Source of the DNA: Solitalea longa
GTDB taxonomy: Bacteria; Bacteroidota; Bacteroidia; Sphingobacteriales; Sphingobacteriaceae
Reading direction: 5' to 3'
Assembly (NCBI RefSeq): GCF_002920915.1
Contig: NZ_PQVF01000008.1
Location: 124,001-188,000, forward strand
Length of the DNA: 64,000 nt
A program made the translations under genes and the position numbers. The notes under the pieces were generated by a model. It was not told where the DNA came from, searched no databases, and saw only the letters and a program-made list of their open reading frames with translations. This document shows positions 44,652 to 53,210 of the stretch, piece by piece (the first letter of the stretch is position 1; every line of letters starts with the position of its first letter).

Positions 44652-47582
44652 TTACTTATTTAATAAGCCATCAAACGAAATGGCAACATAATATAAACCG
44701 CCAATTGTTGGCCCTCCGGCGTATTGCAAGTAAGCTTTATTGAACAAATCTGTTCCGCCAACTTTAACACTAGCTTTAGCCTGTGGAATTGCCAATGAAA
44801 CTTGAGCATCAAAATTGTGAATAGCATTAATCTGACCGGTTACCAACGGACTTTCCCATAAGAAAGAAGTTTGCCATTTGTAGATAACGCTAAATCCAAC
44901 ATTTTTAATGATCTCTCTATTACCAAAGGAAACATTTCCCGACCATTCAGGCGTATTAAAACCTGTTACAAATATGTCGGAAGTGGAGTTGGCTTTCATT
45001 TTATTGTAGCTTACATTCCCTCCTACAGTGTATTTCTTATAAAAATTATAAGTTAAACCCAATGCCGATCCATAGTTATTATACTTGTTTTTAGCATTGG
45101 TATAAACACGGTAACGATCCTGACCTTTACTCGCTGCATTTCCTCCGCTTCCAGGGTTAGGATCACGGTTTCTATCGACCATTGCTAATACTGCTGCATC
45201 TGACCCAACAGTTTCTCCCTTGGGAACATATACCTGTACCTGACCTAAAAAGCCTGTATAAGTATTAGTATAAGCGTCAAAATCAACCACCAGCTTATTG
45301 TCGAATAAAATACTCTTATAACCCACTTCAAATGAATTAATCTGCTCAGGGCTGGCATCAGGAAGGTTAGCCACTTTCAATAAGCCTCTGTTGGCTAATG
45401 CAGCTGCATCAGTATTTCCCCCAGCTTTAACAGCAGCATTGAAGTTTACAACCGATGATTGTGTGTAGCTATTATCCAAATAACCTAAGCCTTCATTGAT
45501 ATATGGCAAGCTGCCCACGCGTTTTACCCTACCGTTATTTACATATGATAGTGCTTCAAATAATGCTGGGAAACGATATCCTTTTTGATAAGTTACCCTG
45601 AAGTTATGTTTGTTAGCAACGGTGTAAACAGCGGCTATACGTGGTGTAAATTTAGGGTCGAATTCAGGATTGTAATCTCCGCGTAGAGAGGCAAAAAGTT
45701 TAAGTTTTTCCTGGAAAAATGTTTTGGTAATCTGCGCGAAACCGCCAAATTTCTTATAGGATACATCCTCGCCAAAACTTCCATCTGGCAATGGTTTGTT
45801 TCGCTCTTCAATCGGGCGTGAAAAGTCTACGAAGTTATTTCCGTCAGGAATAATCTGATAGAAACGGGCATCGCCACCGATCAACAGATCGAAAAACTTC
45901 ACTTCTTTTGACAGATCCCACTGACCTTCAAGGTTGTACATACGGCTATTTTGCACCAATGCTGCACCTCCTGTCTCCGGTGCATCAGGAATGGTAGAAG
46001 ACTTAATATCCCAGTTATTAATACCGATAATGGTGTTTTTTAAATCCTGAAATGCTTGTGTACCGGGTTGAACACGACTTGCATCGGCCGCTTGGCGTGC
46101 AAATTGAGTAGCTGCCGCTAAATTTTCAGAAGTTAAAGCCCCACCATGTTCGGCAGAATAATTATTAAGTGCGGTTTTAAACTTAGCTCCCCAAACGGAA
46201 GCACTTCCTCCACTGGATAAGTCAAGGTTATCAGCCAATGGCTTTACGTTAAATGAATCGCCGGTATTTTCCAAGGAAAGATAACCTCTTAACAAGAAAT
46301 TAGCCCCTTTTACCTCTACCTTGTGATTTTGAACAACTACATTATCCAGCTGAATCTTATTACCGCGTTGAAAAACTCCATCCATTCGTCCTATACGGTA
46401 AGAATAAGAAGCTTCTACTTTGTCATTAATTCGATAATGAAAAGAAGCGTCCACCTTAAGGTTATCCACTTTAGGACTTACCAGATCCTTTTCCCAATAA
46501 CCGGTACGACCAACTGTTAACGTTTGATTTGCTTTTCCATCGATGGTTAAGCCGGTAACAGAAACCGTATTACTGCCTGCAAGCGCATCATCTCCATATT
46601 TATTCCATCCATCGAAAACTATATTATTAGGCCCATCTAAGGCAGGATATCCCGGATTAGCCGATTTTAAATTGTTTGGATTTTGGTCAAGACGAGTATC
46701 CGACAGCCAATCGGTGCCCTGCATAAAGCTTGCGTTTACCTTGAAGGCGAATTTATTATTAAACGCCTTGGCATATCTAACTGCTGTTTCCGTTAAATTA
46801 CTGATATCTCTTCCTGTTCCTTCACCCACATGGTTAAAACCTGTACGTGTATAAATGCTTAATCCCTGGTATACAAATGGGCTTTTGGTCAATAAATTCG
46901 ACATACCGTTAATAGCATTCATACCATAAAGAGCTGAGGCTGCACCAGGAGTTATTTCTATGCTTTGAATATCCAGTTCTGTGGGGCCAATGGCATTACC
47001 CAAAGGTACACCAAGCGTTGCCGCCTGCATGTCAACACCATCTACTAATTGCATGAACCTAAAATTGTTAGGAATATTAAAACCACGGGTGTTAGGAACT
47101 TTAAAGGTTAGGCTGGATGTTGTCATTTGTACCCCCTTCACATTTTCCAAAGCATCATAAAAACTTGGAGCCGGAGACTGTTTAATTGCTCTTATATCCA
47201 GTTTTTCTATGGCAACAGGCGACTTCAATATATTTTCTTCCACCCTAGAAGCCGTTACTACCACCTCATTTGCCTGAATATTGATACTCGAAAGATTTAG
47301 GGCAATAGACTGATTTATGTCTTTCACTTCAAATTCCTGGGTTTGAAAGCCAACCAAAGCCACTTGTAAAATAAAAGGAAGTTTTCTTCGGGTTTTTAAC
47401 TCAAACTTTCCATCGTTGTTAGTTGCAGTACCAGCATTGGTACCTTTAATGTGAACTGATACTCCGCTCAGGGGATCATTAGAATCTTTATCTCTGATTG
47501 TGCCGCTGATCACAATTGCATCCTGAGCAAAAACACTCAGCGAAAGGGTCAAAAGAATAGCCAGTAGTAATGATTTCTTCAT
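44652..47582 (-). CDS. TonB-dependent outer-membrane receptor
   Basis: 976 aa with a signal peptide (residues 1-19, ending FAQ). A carboxypeptidase-like regulatory domain follows (ISGTIRDKDSNDPLSGVSVHI, DGKFELK, about 24-105). The plug domain carries VVVTASRVEENILKSPVAIEKL and GAASALYGMNAINGMSNL. A 22-strand barrel occupies the rest, with NFRVTYQKGYRFPALFEAL and a terminal strand ending near YVAISFDGLLNK. Such receptors import bulky or scarce solutes with TonB-ExbBD energy. The position amid sulfur genes suggests a sulfur-containing ligand, but no SusD partner or ligand motif confirms it. Confidence 0.92.
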   Translation of the reverse strand: MKKSLLLAILLTLSLSVFAQDAIVISGTIRDKDSNDPLSGVSVHIKGTNAGTATNNDGKFELKTRRKLPFILQVALVGFQTQEFEVKDINQSIALNLSSINIQANEVVVTASRVEENILKSPVAIEKLDIRAIKQSPAPSFYDALENVKGVQMTTSSLTFKVPNTRGFNIPNNFRFMQLVDGVDMQAATLGVPLGNAIGPTELDIQSIEITPGAASALYGMNAINGMSNLLTKSPFVYQGLSIYTRTGFNHVGEGTGRDISNLTETAVRYAKAFNNKFAFKVNASFMQGTDWLSDTRLDQNPNNLKSANPGYPALDGPNNIVFDGWNKYGDDALAGSNTVSVTGLTIDGKANQTLTVGRTGYWEKDLVSPKVDNLKVDASFHYRINDKVEASYSYRIGRMDGVFQRGNKIQLDNVVVQNHKVEVKGANFLLRGYLSLENTGDSFNVKPLADNLDLSSGGSASVWGAKFKTALNNYSAEHGGALTSENLAAATQFARQAADASRVQPGTQAFQDLKNTIIGINNWDIKSSTIPDAPETGGAALVQNSRMYNLEGQWDLSKEVKFFDLLIGGDARFYQIIPDGNNFVDFSRPIEERNKPLPDGSFGEDVSYKKFGGFAQITKTFFQEKLKLFASLRGDYNPEFDPKFTPRIAAVYTVANKHNFRVTYQKGYRFPALFEALSYVNNGRVKRVGSLPYINEGLGYLDNSYTQSSVVNFNAAVKAGGNTDAAALANRGLLKVANLPDASPEQINSFEVGYKSILFDNKLVVDFDAYTNTYTGFLGQVQVYVPKGETVGSDAAVLAMVDRNRDPNPGSGGNAASKGQDRYRVYTNAKNKYNNYGSALGLTYNFYKKYTVGGNVSYNKMKANSTSDIFVTGFNTPEWSGNVSFGNREIIKNVGFSVIYKWQTSFLWESPLVTGQINAIHNFDAQVSLAIPQAKASVKVGGTDLFNKAYLQYAGGPTIGGLYYVAISFDGLLNK

Positions 47583-47733
47583 TCTATTAATAATAAGTTG
47601 ATATTTAATAAGTTGATTTACAGAAAGCTGCTAACCATTGCTAGAAGTGGTTGAATCCTTTTAGCAACAACAACAACACATAGGTTGCTTATTTATAAGT
47701 TGATTGTTTTTCATTATAATAATCTTTCGAAAA

Positions 47734-47741
47734 CAAATATA
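47734..47741 (-). promoter_or_regulatory. -7 promoter element TATATTTG for the TonB-dependent receptor gene
   Basis: Exact TAnnTTTG match on the minus strand, giving a leader of about 145 nt before the receptor ATG. No good -33 box is seen. Confidence 0.5.
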
Positions 47742-47771
47742 TATAAATCCTACAGAACTAGTAGACTATTT

Positions 47772-47808
47772 TAAAAAAAATTTAGGACATTTTATAAAAT
47801 GCCCTAAA
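47772..47808 (-). terminator. Intrinsic terminator after metZ
   Basis: Minus strand: TTTAGGGCATTTTATAAAATGTCCTAAA (in two arms of 12 with one G-T pair) followed by eight or nine T. Confidence 0.85.
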
Positions 47809-47818
47809 AACACCGTTT

Positions 47819-49000
47819 TTACGCTATTTGAAGCTTTGAAACTTCAAGTGCTTGCTTAATATCTTGTAAAATATCGTCGATATGTTCTAAACCAATGGAG
47901 ACGCGAACTGCTCCCTGACTAATACCAACCTGTAAACGTTCAGCTTCTGTAAGCTTAGAATGTGTACTTGAAGCCGGGTGTGTTGCAATTGAGCGGGTAT
48001 CACCCAAATTAGCTGAAATAGAGAACATTTTTAATGAATCCATAAACTTGCTGGCGCGTTCGTATCCACCCTTAACTACAAAAGTAACAATGCCCCCTCC
48101 TGCTCTCATTTGTTTTTTAGCAATTTCGTATTGAGGATGAGATTTCAAAAACGGGTATTTTACTAGTTCGATTTCTTCATTTTGCTCTAAGAACTCAGCC
48201 ACTTTTAAAGCACTTTCACAATGACGATCCATACGAACAGCCAGTGTTTCAAGGCTTTTAGATAATATCCAGGCATTAAATGGTGACATTGCGGGACCTG
48301 AATGACGGGCGAATGCTTCAATGTCTGCTATCAGTTTATTGCTTCCCAAAATCAGTCCTCCTAACGTACGGCCCTGACCATCAATAAATTTAGTTGCTGA
48401 GTGAATAGATAAATCAGCACCTAATTTAATCGGTTGTTGCAAATACGGGGTAGCAAAGCAATTGTCGACCACCAGCAATGCATTATGATTTTTAGACAAT
48501 TTAGCCAACCATTCCAGATCGATAATATCTATTCCTGGGTTAGACGGAGTTTCAACAAATATCAGCTTAGTATTTGGCTGAATTAATGACTCCCATTCTT
48601 CCGGCTTGTCCAAATCAGCATAAGATGAAGTTACACCCCATTTTGGAAAAACATTTACCAACAGTTGATGAGTGGAACCGAAAATAGACCGGCTCGAAAG
48701 CACATGGTCACCTGATTTTAAAAAAGCAGCGAAAGTGGTAAAAATTGCTGCCATACCCGACGATGTAGCCCAACCCGTTTCAGTGCCTTCCAAAATGGCC
48801 ATTTTCTCAATTAATTCAGAAGTATTAGGGTTTGAATAACGACTATAGATATTTCCTTCGCGCTCATTGGCAAACAGGGCACGCATATCTTCAGCATCAT
48901 CAAATTTATAGCTAGATGTAAGATAAATGGGAGCCGAATGCTCTTTCGCTCCTGAACGCTCTGCTTGAATTCTTATGGCGTTAGTTTCAAAATTTGACAT
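47819..49000 (-). CDS. metZ: Cys/Met metabolism PLP enzyme, O-succinylhomoserine sulfhydrylase type
   Basis: A 393-aa gamma-family PLP enzyme. The PLP Lys is in LSIHSATKFIDGQGR (near residue 205). Other marks are YSRYSNPNTSELIEKMA, SSGMAAIF and FVETPSNPGIDI. In the MetB/MetC/MetZ group, the HSATKFIDGQGRTLGG segment and the overall N-terminus favour direct sulfhydrylation of an activated homoserine with sulfide. That suits its place within a sulfide-producing gene block. Cystathionine gamma-synthase remains possible. Expression is under a SAM-I riboswitch 125 nt upstream. Confidence 0.88.
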   Translation of the reverse strand: MSNFETNAIRIQAERSGAKEHSAPIYLTSSYKFDDAEDMRALFANEREGNIYSRYSNPNTSELIEKMAILEGTETGWATSSGMAAIFTTFAAFLKSGDHVLSSRSIFGSTHQLLVNVFPKWGVTSSYADLDKPEEWESLIQPNTKLIFVETPSNPGIDIIDLEWLAKLSKNHNALLVVDNCFATPYLQQPIKLGADLSIHSATKFIDGQGRTLGGLILGSNKLIADIEAFARHSGPAMSPFNAWILSKSLETLAVRMDRHCESALKVAEFLEQNEEIELVKYPFLKSHPQYEIAKKQMRAGGGIVTFVVKGGYERASKFMDSLKMFSISANLGDTRSIATHPASSTHSKLTEAERLQVGISQGAVRVSIGLEHIDDILQDIKQALEVSKLQIA

Positions 49001-49118
49001 ATGTTCTTAAAATAAATGAGTGATTAAATGAAGAAAACGATGAAAATGAAAACAAGGCTTTGGTGCCATCAGGCAAAAGCGTACAAGTATCCGAAAATGA
49101 AATTTTTGCTGTAATCAT
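48987..49118 (-). CDS. Possible leader ORF between the SAM-I riboswitch and metZ
   Basis: A 43-codon frame starts at ATG 49118 (an in-frame ATG also lies at 49124, the first bases after the riboswitch P1 helix). It ends at a TGA 14 nt inside metZ, in a different frame. The predicted peptide begins MITAKISFSDTCTLLPDGTK and is then rich in Phe and Ser. Overlap with the metZ start would allow coupled translation. Its coding nature is not proven; part of it is the hairpin at 49057-49080. Confidence 0.35.
   Translation of the reverse strand: MITAKISFSDTCTLLPDGTKALFSFSSFSSFNHSFILRTYVKF
49057..49080 (-). promoter_or_regulatory. Hairpin downstream of the metZ SAM-I aptamer, candidate expression platform
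   Basis: On the minus strand GCTTT-TGCC pairs with GGCA-AAAGC around a TGAT loop with a 2-nt bulge, and is followed by the T-rich stretch CTTGTTTTCATTTTC. It could be a weak terminator controlled by the aptamer. Confidence 0.4.
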
Positions 49119-49124
49119 TATCAT

Positions 49125-49240
49125 GTAATTTTTATAGTTCCCAAATCTTTCGATTCAGGCAGGAATTGGCACCTTTCCATTTTGGCGGTTGCCAGAGGGT
49201 CTCAGAGCCTGTTCTCTCGCCTCTTCTGTATAAGAATTAC
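49125..49240 (-). promoter_or_regulatory. SAM-I (S-box) riboswitch controlling metZ
   Basis: On the minus strand the S-box core reads cagaagaggcgagagaac, then aggctctgagaccctctggcaacc, then ggtgccaattcctgcc. P1 is formed by gtaattcttata and tataaaaattac (49229-49240 against 49125-49136), with one mismatch. SAM binding should reduce metZ expression. Confidence 0.95.
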
Positions 49241-49280
49241 AATTACTTAGAACAAGTAAAGGAGTAATTCAAAGTGTTTG

Positions 49281-49311
49281 CAAAGATATAAGCCTAATTT
49301 TAAACTGCAAA
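49281..49311 (-). promoter_or_regulatory. Promoter of the metZ transcript
   Basis: On the minus strand TTTG (49308-49311), a 19-nt spacer, then TATCTTTG (49281-49288): an ideal Bacteroidota promoter. Transcription would begin about 30 nt ahead of the riboswitch. Confidence 0.8.
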
Positions 49312-49323
49312 CAATATTTTAAA

Positions 49324-49356
49324 TCGGCCTGCGGAAATTTAATTCCGACAGGCCTT
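49324..49356 (-). terminator. Hairpin after the OsmC-like gene
   Basis: ggcctgtcggaa pairs with ttccgcaggcc (one bulge) between the OsmC-like gene and the metZ promoter; probable terminator with a weak T-run. Confidence 0.6.
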
Positions 49357-49376
49357 ATGATTTTGAATTGAATAAT

Positions 49377-49790
49377 TTAATTCAGTTTATAGGTATAGCT
49401 TAACTTAGCCGATTTGCCTAAAATTTGAGCAACAGAGCAATATTTATCAAAAGTTAAAGCTAAAGCCCGTTCAATTTTATCGGTGTTTAATTCACCAAAA
49501 AAGTGATATTCAACATTAATAATTTCAAATAGTGAAGGAACTTCACCTTCTATCCTTTTAGCATCAATGCTAATTTTCAGGTCTGCAATAGGCTCTTTTT
49601 GTTTAGTAAGGATAGAGATCACATCAATAGCGCTGCATCCACCTAAACCTGCTAACAGCGTCTCCATTGGACGAAAACCTTTGTTTTCGCCACCAATTGC
49701 CGGATTTGCATCCATTGCCAACACATTCCCCTGCTCATTTACAGCTTCAAAATGATAGGCATTATTTTTACGTTCGAGTTTAATATTCAT
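49377..49790 (-). CDS. OsmC/YhfA-like protein
   Basis: 137 aa from the ATG at 49790 (a GTG two codons earlier is possible). It has the OsmC-fold marks GFRPMETLLAGLGGCSAIDVI (two stretches) with one Cys near residue 53, and FDKYCSVAQILGKSA with the second near 117. This is closer to the YhfA subgroup than to OsmC proper. A thiol-dependent peroxide or sulfur-related redox role is likely but not shown. It stands between metZ and cysN on the same strand. Confidence 0.85.
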   Translation of the reverse strand: MNIKLERKNNAYHFEAVNEQGNVLAMDANPAIGGENKGFRPMETLLAGLGGCSAIDVISILTKQKEPIADLKISIDAKRIEGEVPSLFEIINVEYHFFGELNTDKIERALALTFDKYCSVAQILGKSAKLSYTYKLN

Positions 49791-49880
49791 AATCACAATT
49801 TAGAACAAAGATATTGGAGCAAAGATGGAATCCAAACAATGATTATCTTCTGTGCTTGCTATCTTGTCCTTAAGTTTTAT

Positions 49881-51128
49881 CTATAAAATTACTCCGGCAG
49901 CAACGGTATTTTTTGTGCCTTCATCAATAATAATAAAAGAACCGTTCGCTTTGTTTTGCTCGTATGAGTCAAAAAATAAAGGCTGGGCGGTTTTAATTTG
50001 AACCTGTGCAATATCATTAAGCTTCAGTTGCTTACGATCCGTATCCTTTTCCAGGGTACTGGTATTTACAATGTAATCCACCTCTTTCAACATGGCTTTT
50101 ACACGGTTGTTGCTATGCTGAATGATGTATTTTCCTCCAGGAACAGAAGCGGTTGTATCCATCCAGCACAATTGAGCTGCAAATTCTTTTTCAACCCGAG
50201 GTTCATTACCGGCTCTGGCAATTAAATTTCCACGTGTAATATCGATCTCATCTTCGAGCAATAAAGTAACCGACTGTTTTGCTTCAGCTGATTGCAAATT
50301 GCCATCAAAAGTGGTTATTTGTTTAATTTTTGAGCTTAAACCAGAAGGGAAAGCTACCACCTCGTCTCCAACGCTGAATTTACCGCTGGCCACATTTCCG
50401 GCATAACCACGGTAATCATGAAACTCTTCCGACTGTGGGCGAATTACATATTGAACAGGAAAACGTGCATCCCTGCTGTTTACATCCTGGTTTACTTGTA
50501 CAGTCTCAAGATATTCTAATAAGGTTGGACCGTTATACCAATTCATGCTTTCACCTTTATTCACAATATTGTCGCCTTTTAACGACGAAGCCGGAATAAA
50601 AGTTAAATTTTGATGCAGGCGGTCAAAACCTCGAACAAACTCTTCAAACTCAATACGGATATTATTAAAAGTATCTTCAGAGTAATCAACAAGATCCATC
50701 TTATTTACACACACAATTACCTCTGGTATTTGCAGCATATTGGCAATAAAAAAGTGGCGGTGTGTTTGTTCGATTACTCCCTTACGGGCATCAATCAAAA
50801 TAATCGACAGTTGAGAGTTCGACGAGCCAGTAACCATATTACGGGTATACTCAACGTGACCAGGAGTATCGGCAATGATGAATTTACGTTTGTCGGTATT
50901 AAAATAAATATGAGCAACATCGATTGTAATGCCCTGCTCTCGTTCTGCACTTAATCCGTCAGTTAGTAATGAAAGGTCCAAATAATCAAAACCCTTGCGT
51001 TTACTTGCTGCCTCAACCGCTTGAATTTGGTCGGTTGTAAGTGAATTTGTATCGTATAATAAACGACCGATCAATGTACTTTTACCATCATCTACACTTC
51101 CAGCGGTCGAAAATTTAAGTAGTTCCAT
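49881..51128 (-). CDS. cysN: Sulfate adenylyltransferase subunit 1 (GTPase)
   Basis: Couples GTP hydrolysis to APS formation by CysD. The G motifs are FSTAGSVDDGKSTLIGRLL (about residues 6-24), DTPGHVEYTRNM, and VNKMDLVDYS. The EF-Tu-like domains 2 and 3 follow. At 415 aa it lacks the CysC (APS kinase) fusion found in some relatives. Together with the APS-type CysH this implies the pathway reduces APS directly. It lies about 93 nt after cysD. Confidence 0.95.
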   Translation of the reverse strand: MELLKFSTAGSVDDGKSTLIGRLLYDTNSLTTDQIQAVEAASKRKGFDYLDLSLLTDGLSAEREQGITIDVAHIYFNTDKRKFIIADTPGHVEYTRNMVTGSSNSQLSIILIDARKGVIEQTHRHFFIANMLQIPEVIVCVNKMDLVDYSEDTFNNIRIEFEEFVRGFDRLHQNLTFIPASSLKGDNIVNKGESMNWYNGPTLLEYLETVQVNQDVNSRDARFPVQYVIRPQSEEFHDYRGYAGNVASGKFSVGDEVVAFPSGLSSKIKQITTFDGNLQSAEAKQSVTLLLEDEIDITRGNLIARAGNEPRVEKEFAAQLCWMDTTASVPGGKYIIQHSNNRVKAMLKEVDYIVNTSTLEKDTDRKQLKLNDIAQVQIKTAQPLFFDSYEQNKANGSFIIIDEGTKNTVAAGVIL

Positions 51129-51194
51129 GTTTTATATGTTTTTGCAGCTCCATTAAACGCCGCATCTGTCATCAAATTGTTTTTGCTTTCTTTT

Positions 51195-51224
51195 CTATGA
51201 TCTATCGTTAATAGACTATGGCTA
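51195..51224. repeat. Short degenerate heptamer run upstream of cysN
   Basis: ctatgat, ctatcgt, taataga, ctatggc fit a 7-nt period in the cysD-cysN gap. A similar run precedes cysD at 52125-52166. Confidence 0.4.
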
Positions 51225-52112
51225 AAAGTACCCAGCCAATTTACGTTTTTCCATAGCTGCCTCCGAACGTTTATCATCAAAACGGGCACCTCTTTCAGAA
51301 ATGGTAGAGGCTTTGATCTCGCTGATGATATCATCCACATTATCGGCAGTTGACAATACTGCTGCCGTACAGCTCATATCGCCTACGGTTCTGAAACGAA
51401 CATCGGTTTCAAAGATCTCTTCTCCATCCATATTGATATAAGGTGAAGCTGGGAAGATCAATCCATCGCGCTCAAAAACATTACGTTTATGCGTGAAATA
51501 GATACTAGGAAGATCCATGTTCTCTTGTTTGATATAGCTCCAAACATCTAATTCTGTCCAGTTGCTGATAGGGAAAATACGCACGTTTTCACCAAAATTG
51601 ATCATACCGTTAAGGTGATGCCAAATTTCAGGGCGCTGGCGTTTTGGATCCCACTGGCCAAAATCATCGCGAACAGAGAAAATACGTTCTTTAGCACGAG
51701 CTTTTTCCTCATCGCGACGAGCACCGCCTATACAAGCATCAAACTTGTTTCTTTCTATTGTATCAAGTAAAGTAACCGTTTGCAATGCATTTCTGCTGGC
51801 GTATTTACCGGTTTCTTCAGCTACTTTTTTCTGATCAATACTATCTTGGACAGAACCCACAATTAACTGGGCTCCGACTTTGTTTACCAGCCAGTCTCTG
51901 AAAACAATAGTTTCTTCGAAATTGTGACCGGTATCAATATGAACTAAAGGAAAAGGGAATTTAGCCGGAAAAAAAGCTTTCCGAGCCAAATGGACCAAGG
52001 TAATGGAATCTTTTCCACCCGAAAACAATAAAGCCGGGCGCTCAAATTGAGCCGCCACCTCACGCAAAATGTATATCGACTCTTCTTCTAATGTTTTTAA
52101 ATGGTTGTTCAT
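51222..52112 (-). CDS. cysD: Sulfate adenylyltransferase subunit 2
   Basis: The catalytic subunit making APS from sulfate and ATP. The PP-loop motif is LLFSGGKDSITLVHLA (about residues 28-43). LVHIDTGHNFEETI, CIGGARRDEEKARAKER and the C-terminal RFRTVGDMSCTAAV segment are CysD-specific. At 296 aa it is normal. It works as a complex with CysN, encoded just downstream. Confidence 0.96.
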   Translation of the reverse strand: MNNHLKTLEEESIYILREVAAQFERPALLFSGGKDSITLVHLARKAFFPAKFPFPLVHIDTGHNFEETIVFRDWLVNKVGAQLIVGSVQDSIDQKKVAEETGKYASRNALQTVTLLDTIERNKFDACIGGARRDEEKARAKERIFSVRDDFGQWDPKRQRPEIWHHLNGMINFGENVRIFPISNWTELDVWSYIKQENMDLPSIYFTHKRNVFERDGLIFPASPYINMDGEEIFETDVRFRTVGDMSCTAAVLSTADNVDDIISEIKASTISERGARFDDKRSEAAMEKRKLAGYF

Positions 52113-52124
52113 ATTTATAATTTT

Positions 52125-52166
52125 TAGTCCTTAGACTATAGACCTATGCCATAGCTAATATCTATT
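52125..52166. repeat. Degenerate heptamer run upstream of cysD
   Basis: tagtcct, tagacta, tagacct, atgccat, agctaat, atctatt: six units of 7 nt sharing a TAGNCTA-like pattern, located directly before the cysD start. Confidence 0.5.
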
Positions 52167-52207
52167 CCTTTGTTAAGCTCCATGGGGCAATATGCCATGG
52201 TTAATTA

Positions 52208-52915
52208 TCAATTCTGATGACTGTGTAGGCCACATTCTTTTTTCGAGTCTTCCCACCACCAACGTCCTGCGCGGAAATCTTCTCCCGGTTCAATGGCTCT
52301 GGTACAAGGAGCACAGCCAATACTAACAAAACCTTTATCATGCAGTGGATTATAAGGAACTGAATTAGCTTTTACATAATCAGTTACTTCCTGTTCTGTC
52401 CACAATAGCAAAGGGTTGAATTTTATTAACTTAAAACTTTCATCGTATTCAAACAAATGAAAATCCTTCCTATTTTCGGATTGTTCAGCCCTGATACCGG
52501 TAATCCAGATTTCTGCTCCGGCCAATGCCTTTTTTAAAGGCTCAATCTTTCGTATACGGCAACATTCTTTCCTGTTTTCAACTGATTCGTAAAACGAATT
52601 AATGCCTTTTTTAACCACAAATTCTTGGATTTCATCCTGATTTGGGTAATACGGTACAATAGCTAATTTATAACGAGAAACTGTTCTGGAATAAACTTCA
52701 TAGGTTTCTTCAAATAAACGGCCAGTGTCAAGAGTAAATAGTTTTACATCTGCTTTCGACCTGAAAATCGCATCAGTAATCACTTGGTCTTCTATTCCAA
52801 ATGAAGTAGAAAACACAGTTTTACCTTTAAATTTTTCAGCAACGAATACCAGTGCTTCAGCCAAACCTAAATTCTGTGTTTCTTCCTGAAGTTTGTCAAT
52901 CAGCTCGTTGTACAT
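52208..52915 (-). CDS. cysH: Adenylylsulfate (APS) reductase, CysH family
   Basis: Reduces activated sulfate to sulfite with thioredoxin. The PP-loop-like N-terminus includes VFSTSFGIEDQVITD and FTLDTGRLFEETY. It has the paired Cys ENRKECCRIRK and CAPCTRAIEPGEDFRAGR, giving the CC...CxxC set that binds a 4Fe-4S cluster in APS-using enzymes; PAPS-type CysH lacks these. The catalytic Cys is in the C-terminal ECGLH. At 235 aa it is normal. No APS kinase is fused or adjacent, in line with direct use of APS. Confidence 0.93.
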   Translation of the reverse strand: MYNELIDKLQEETQNLGLAEALVFVAEKFKGKTVFSTSFGIEDQVITDAIFRSKADVKLFTLDTGRLFEETYEVYSRTVSRYKLAIVPYYPNQDEIQEFVVKKGINSFYESVENRKECCRIRKIEPLKKALAGAEIWITGIRAEQSENRKDFHLFEYDESFKLIKFNPLLLWTEQEVTDYVKANSVPYNPLHDKGFVSIGCAPCTRAIEPGEDFRAGRWWWEDSKKECGLHSHQN

Positions 52916-52943
52916 AAATCCTATTGGCTTAGTAGTTTATTTG

Positions 52944-52974
52944 CAAAAATATTAAAAAAATCGTTCCAAACAAG
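52944..52974 (-). promoter_or_regulatory. Promoter of cysH, first gene of the sulfate activation set
   Basis: On the minus strand CTTG (52971-52974), 19-nt spacer, TATTTTTG (52944-52951). It gives a leader of about 20 nt before the cysH ATG. Confidence 0.7.
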
Positions 52975-53143
52975 AGTTACTTCTAATATAAAGAACAAAA
53001 AATGAAAAAATTATTAAAAAACACGTGTTTGTATAAAAATTTAACACCAAACAATTTATCTCATTTAAAAAATCAAAATTTGGGTAAAAAGTAGAAATGT
53101 ATCTTTTATGAACAAAAATTTTAAAGACTGGTCATTAAAAACT

Positions 53144-53168
53144 AAAAAAGCGCCGATAATATCGACGC
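53144..53168 (-). terminator. Intrinsic terminator after tonB
   Basis: On the minus strand GCGTCGAT / ATCGGCGC (one mismatch, 3-nt loop) is followed by TTTTTTAG. Confidence 0.8.
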
Positions 53169-53210
53169 CAACACACTAACACATTAAAAGGCAGATGGTT
53201 TGAAATTCAT

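Noticed and set aside
49028-49114. 28-aa plus-strand ORF opposite the metZ leader
   Set aside because: It runs against the transcript defined by a strong promoter, riboswitch and metZ, and is rich in Lys/Met from complementing a T-rich leader.
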